Positions 61,819 to 64,000 of a DNA stretch of 64,000 nucleotides are shown here, one piece after another. Each line of letters starts with the position of its first letter. The first letter of the stretch is position 1. Made by a program: the position numbers and the translations under genes. The stretch comes from Planctomycetota bacterium (GTDB taxonomy: Bacteria > Planctomycetota > J058 > JAJDCQ01): NCBI GenBank assembly GCA_029260755.1, contig JAJDCQ010000246.1:37204-101203 (forward strand), given 5' to 3'. The notes beneath the pieces are model-generated. The model did not search any database and was not told where the DNA came from. It worked only from the letters and a program-made list of their open reading frames with translations.

Positions 61819-63609
61819 ATGTTCGAGGTGACCGAGCACTGCCGCCTCTGCGGCGGAGACCGTGCGCCCGAGGAGCTGTTCACGGTGAGGATCCCGCACC
61901 TGGCGCGGCCGATGCCGGCGTGCGCATCGTGCCGGATCGACTTCGAGACGGGCGGGCGCCGCCTCACCCCGTTCGAGCCCGGATTCCGCGTCGATCGAGG
62001 GCTGCGATGGCCCGCCGCCTCGATCGATGACGCCCGCGTCTTCGCGGCGACGCACCTCGACGTCGAGACGATCGACGCCCTCGGAGCGAGTCTCCGAGAG
62101 GCGCACGAGGTCGCCCGGGCGTGGCGCGAAGGACCGGACGACGATCCGGCCGCGCTCGCCCGCGCGCTCGTCGCCGCCATCGTCTCCGGCGACGAGCTCG
62201 GCCCGATCGAGGAGCTCGAGAGGCTCACCGACCGAGCCCGATCCGACGATCTCTCGATCCTCCTCGCGATCTACGCGCACGCGCTCGGGGCCCCCCGCCT
62301 CGGCGAGCGCGACCCTCGCCCCGCCGAGCCGCTCATCCGCGTCGCGCGCCGTACCTACGTCCTCGAGGCCCCGGGCACCGCCACCGAGGAGCGCGGGGCG
62401 CGCCTCGTCACGCTGAGTGTGCTCCTCGAGCTCGCGTGCGGCGATCCACGCGACGCGGAGGCCAAGCTCGAGAAGGCCCTCCGATCGGCCGGTCAGCGGG
62501 AGGCCGCGCGCGACCCGAGGCTTCACCTCGCCAAGGCGTTCCTGCTCCTCGAGGCGGGGAACGCCTCCGGATGCGACCGGGCGCTCGCCGCCGCCCGCAA
62601 ATGGGCCGACGCCGAAGGCTGGACCGAGGAGCGAGCGATCGTGCTTCACGACGAGTACGCGCGCGCCCTGGCGACGAAGTCGTGGGAGAGGGCGCGCGAC
62701 GCCCTGAAGGGCTACGTGCGAGCCCGCCCCGACGATCGGCGGGCCCATCTCGATCTCGCCCACACCTACATGCGTTGCTCCCTCGACCCGGTCGCCCGCG
62801 AGGTGCTCGCCGTGGCCCTCGACGACGAGGCGCGCCGATCGATCCGGGTCTACCACGAAACTCATCCCGAGGATCTGGACGGCCTCGTCCTCTACGCGAC
62901 CTGCCTCGCTCGACTCGGGGAGACCCGAGCCGCCTGGGCGCTCCTGCGCGATCACGTGATCGACGTCGCGCGCGACGAGAGCCTCGATGACGGCGACCAG
63001 GCGACGCAGATCCTCCGCGCCGAGGCGCTCCACCTGGCCGGTCTCTGCGCCGAACGGGAAGGGAAGGACGATCGGGCGCTCGAGCTCCTCGCCGCCTCGT
63101 GGGAGCTCGTCGCCGACTCCGCCTGCCGCCGGAACCTGATGACGCTGCTCCACGCGAGAGCCTCGGAGGTCATCGAGGCGATGGCGTCCGAACAGCTCGG
63201 CGAGCTCGAGGAGCTCCTCGCCCGCCACCGGGACGCGCTCATCGCGGAGTTCGAACCGTTCGGCGTCCACCTCGCCCTCGGCTTCCTGAGCCGCGAGCTC
63301 GGCGCGCGCTTCGGCACGATGGCACGCTTCGGACCGGACTGGGTCGACCGAGCCGTCCCGGCCGACGCGGCCAGCGGCTACCTCAAGGCGGCCCTCGCGC
63401 TCTCGCAACGGCGCCTGCCGGAGGCGCTCGAGGCAGACGCCCACGCCCGAGGCTGCGGCGGAGGCCCCGCGCCGATCCGGCTCATCCTGCTCTTCCTCGA
63501 GAAGCTGGAGGGATGGTCGAAAGAGGGAGTCCTCCGATTCATCGACCGCGCGCAGCCACCCGAAGGCTCCGATGACGCCACGGACGACCCGAGCGCAGGG
63601 CCGCCCTAG
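61819..63609 (+). CDS. zinc-ribbon/TPR-like protein
   Basis: 596 residues from ATG 61819. Two CxxC pairs at the start (CRLCGGD, CASCRID) form a zinc ribbon; the rest is an alpha-helical repeat protein with TPR character (HLDLAHTYMRCSLDPVAREV; ALHLAGLCAEREGKDDRALE). No membrane helix, signal peptide or catalytic motif is visible, so it is probably a cytoplasmic scaffold. Its position eight bases after the WD40-kinase gene suggests it is a partner or substrate of that kinase; this is inferred from context only. Confidence 0.75.
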   Translation: MFEVTEHCRLCGGDRAPEELFTVRIPHLARPMPACASCRIDFETGGRRLTPFEPGFRVDRGLRWPAASIDDARVFAATHLDVETIDALGASLREAHEVARAWREGPDDDPAALARALVAAIVSGDELGPIEELERLTDRARSDDLSILLAIYAHALGAPRLGERDPRPAEPLIRVARRTYVLEAPGTATEERGARLVTLSVLLELACGDPRDAEAKLEKALRSAGQREAARDPRLHLAKAFLLLEAGNASGCDRALAAARKWADAEGWTEERAIVLHDEYARALATKSWERARDALKGYVRARPDDRRAHLDLAHTYMRCSLDPVAREVLAVALDDEARRSIRVYHETHPEDLDGLVLYATCLARLGETRAAWALLRDHVIDVARDESLDDGDQATQILRAEALHLAGLCAEREGKDDRALELLAASWELVADSACRRNLMTLLHARASEVIEAMASEQLGELEELLARHRDALIAEFEPFGVHLALGFLSRELGARFGTMARFGPDWVDRAVPADAASGYLKAALALSQRRLPEALEADAHARGCGGGPAPIRLILLFLEKLEGWSKEGVLRFIDRAQPPEGSDDATDDPSAGPP

Positions 63610-63676
63610 CTCAGTCGACGCGCCCATCCGTCACGCCCGCCGTGGTTTCCTCGTTCACGCCTGCCTCGGCGTTCCC

Positions 63677-64000
63677 GTGTCCGGGCCGCCGCCGGCCTCC
63701 CCCGGTCGACGACCCCCCCCGCCGCGTTCACGTGTTCACACCCGGACGGCGCGCCGTTCATGTGTCCGGGCCGCCGCCGGCCTCCCCCGGTCGACGACCC
63801 GCCCGCCGCGTTCACGTGTTCACACCCCCCCGGACGGCGCGGCGTTCCCGTGTCCGGGCCGCCGCCGGCCTCCCCCGGTCGACGACCCGCCCGCCGCGTT
63901 CACGTGTTCACACCCGGACGGCGCGCCGTTCATGTGTCCGGGCCGCCGCCGGCCTCCCCCGGTCGACGACCCGCCCGCCGCGTTCACGTGTTCACACCTA
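63677..64000. repeat. tandem repeat array, ~84-88-bp unit, running off the window end
   Basis: The anchor GTGTCCGGGCCGCCGCCGGC recurs at 63677, 63762, 63850 and 63934. Each unit contains CCTCCCCCGGTCGACGACC and CCGCGTTCACGTGTTCACAC. Units alternate between CGTTCCCGTGT (first, third) and CGTTCATGTGT (second, fourth), giving a higher-order period of about 172-173 bases. The lengths vary (85, 88, 84) through runs of C and are not multiples of three. No gene is supported in 63610-64000. The array continues beyond the window. Confidence 0.85.

Noticed and set aside
63606..63815. 69-codon minus-strand frame in the terminal repeats
   Set aside because: The repeat period is not a multiple of three, so the frame is accidental; no start context.
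63677..64000. CRISPR array at the window end
   Set aside because: The whole 84-88-base unit repeats, so there are no distinct spacers between short repeats.

Overview
The window is very GC-rich DNA with long open frames on both strands, GTG/TTG starts, and at least eight gene pairs joined by 4-base ATGA/GTGA overlaps. The gene content is unusual: six Hanks-type Ser/Thr kinases (four with TPR ectodomains, one with WD40, one with FHA), an ECF sigma factor with a membrane anti-sigma, a giant alpha-2-macroglobulin-like protein, a sigma-54 activator and many secreted proteins of unknown function. This fits a large-genome environmental bacterium, most likely a member of the Planctomycetota; Myxococcota or Acidobacteriota cannot be excluded. 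No rRNA, tRNA, CRISPR array or insertion-sequence transposase was seen.

Layout. 0.1-2.8 kb: a PcRGLX/YetA-like polysaccharide lyase-like protein. 2.8-8.9 kb: a polysaccharide/surface-glycan cluster (methyltransferase, two GT4 glycosyltransferases, an AsnB-type amidotransferase) that ends in a truncated MBOAT acyltransferase gene. 8.9-13.5 kb: a secreted Cys-rich protein, an ECF sigma factor coupled to an anti-sigma carrying a pseudopilin-like ectodomain, a secreted unknown and a BAX-inhibitor-1 membrane protein. 13.7-15.9 kb: DNA polymerase III delta (holA) converging on a WYL regulator. 16.0-31.9 kb: a minus-strand array of four receptor kinases, each kinase-TM-TPR, plus one kinase-less TPR paralogue. 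32.2-37.4 kb: a sigma-54-type response regulator lacking a DNA-binding domain, membrane and repeat proteins, an rRNA methyltransferase and a STAS protein. 37.5-42.6 kb: membrane proteins, a membrane-anchored staphylococcal-type nuclease, a cluster of intergenic repeats and an FHA-zinc ribbon-kinase. 42.9-51.5 kb: a 2683-residue TPR/alpha-2-macroglobulin-like protein and a small secreted partner. 51.5-58.9 kb: more dispersed repeats, a PAP2/CDP-alcohol transferase-like fusion, a CDF metal exporter, a secreted HExxH protein, a zinc-ribbon membrane protein, a TraB-like lipoprotein and a CPBP protease. 59.0-63.6 kb: a kinase-WD40 receptor and a zinc-ribbon/TPR protein. 63.7-64.0 kb: the start of an 84-88-bp tandem repeat array.

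How the genes may work together. The strongest candidate for an undescribed system is the 16-kb array at 16021-31931. Five tandem paralogues share one kind of large extracytoplasmic helical-repeat domain, four carry a cytoplasmic kinase with a nearly identical activation segment, and most are translationally coupled. A divergently transcribed response regulator that has the sigma-54 contact loop but no DNA-binding domain lies next to it. A co-translated receptor-kinase array with a kinase-less member is inferred from sequence similarity and layout; what it senses is not visible.
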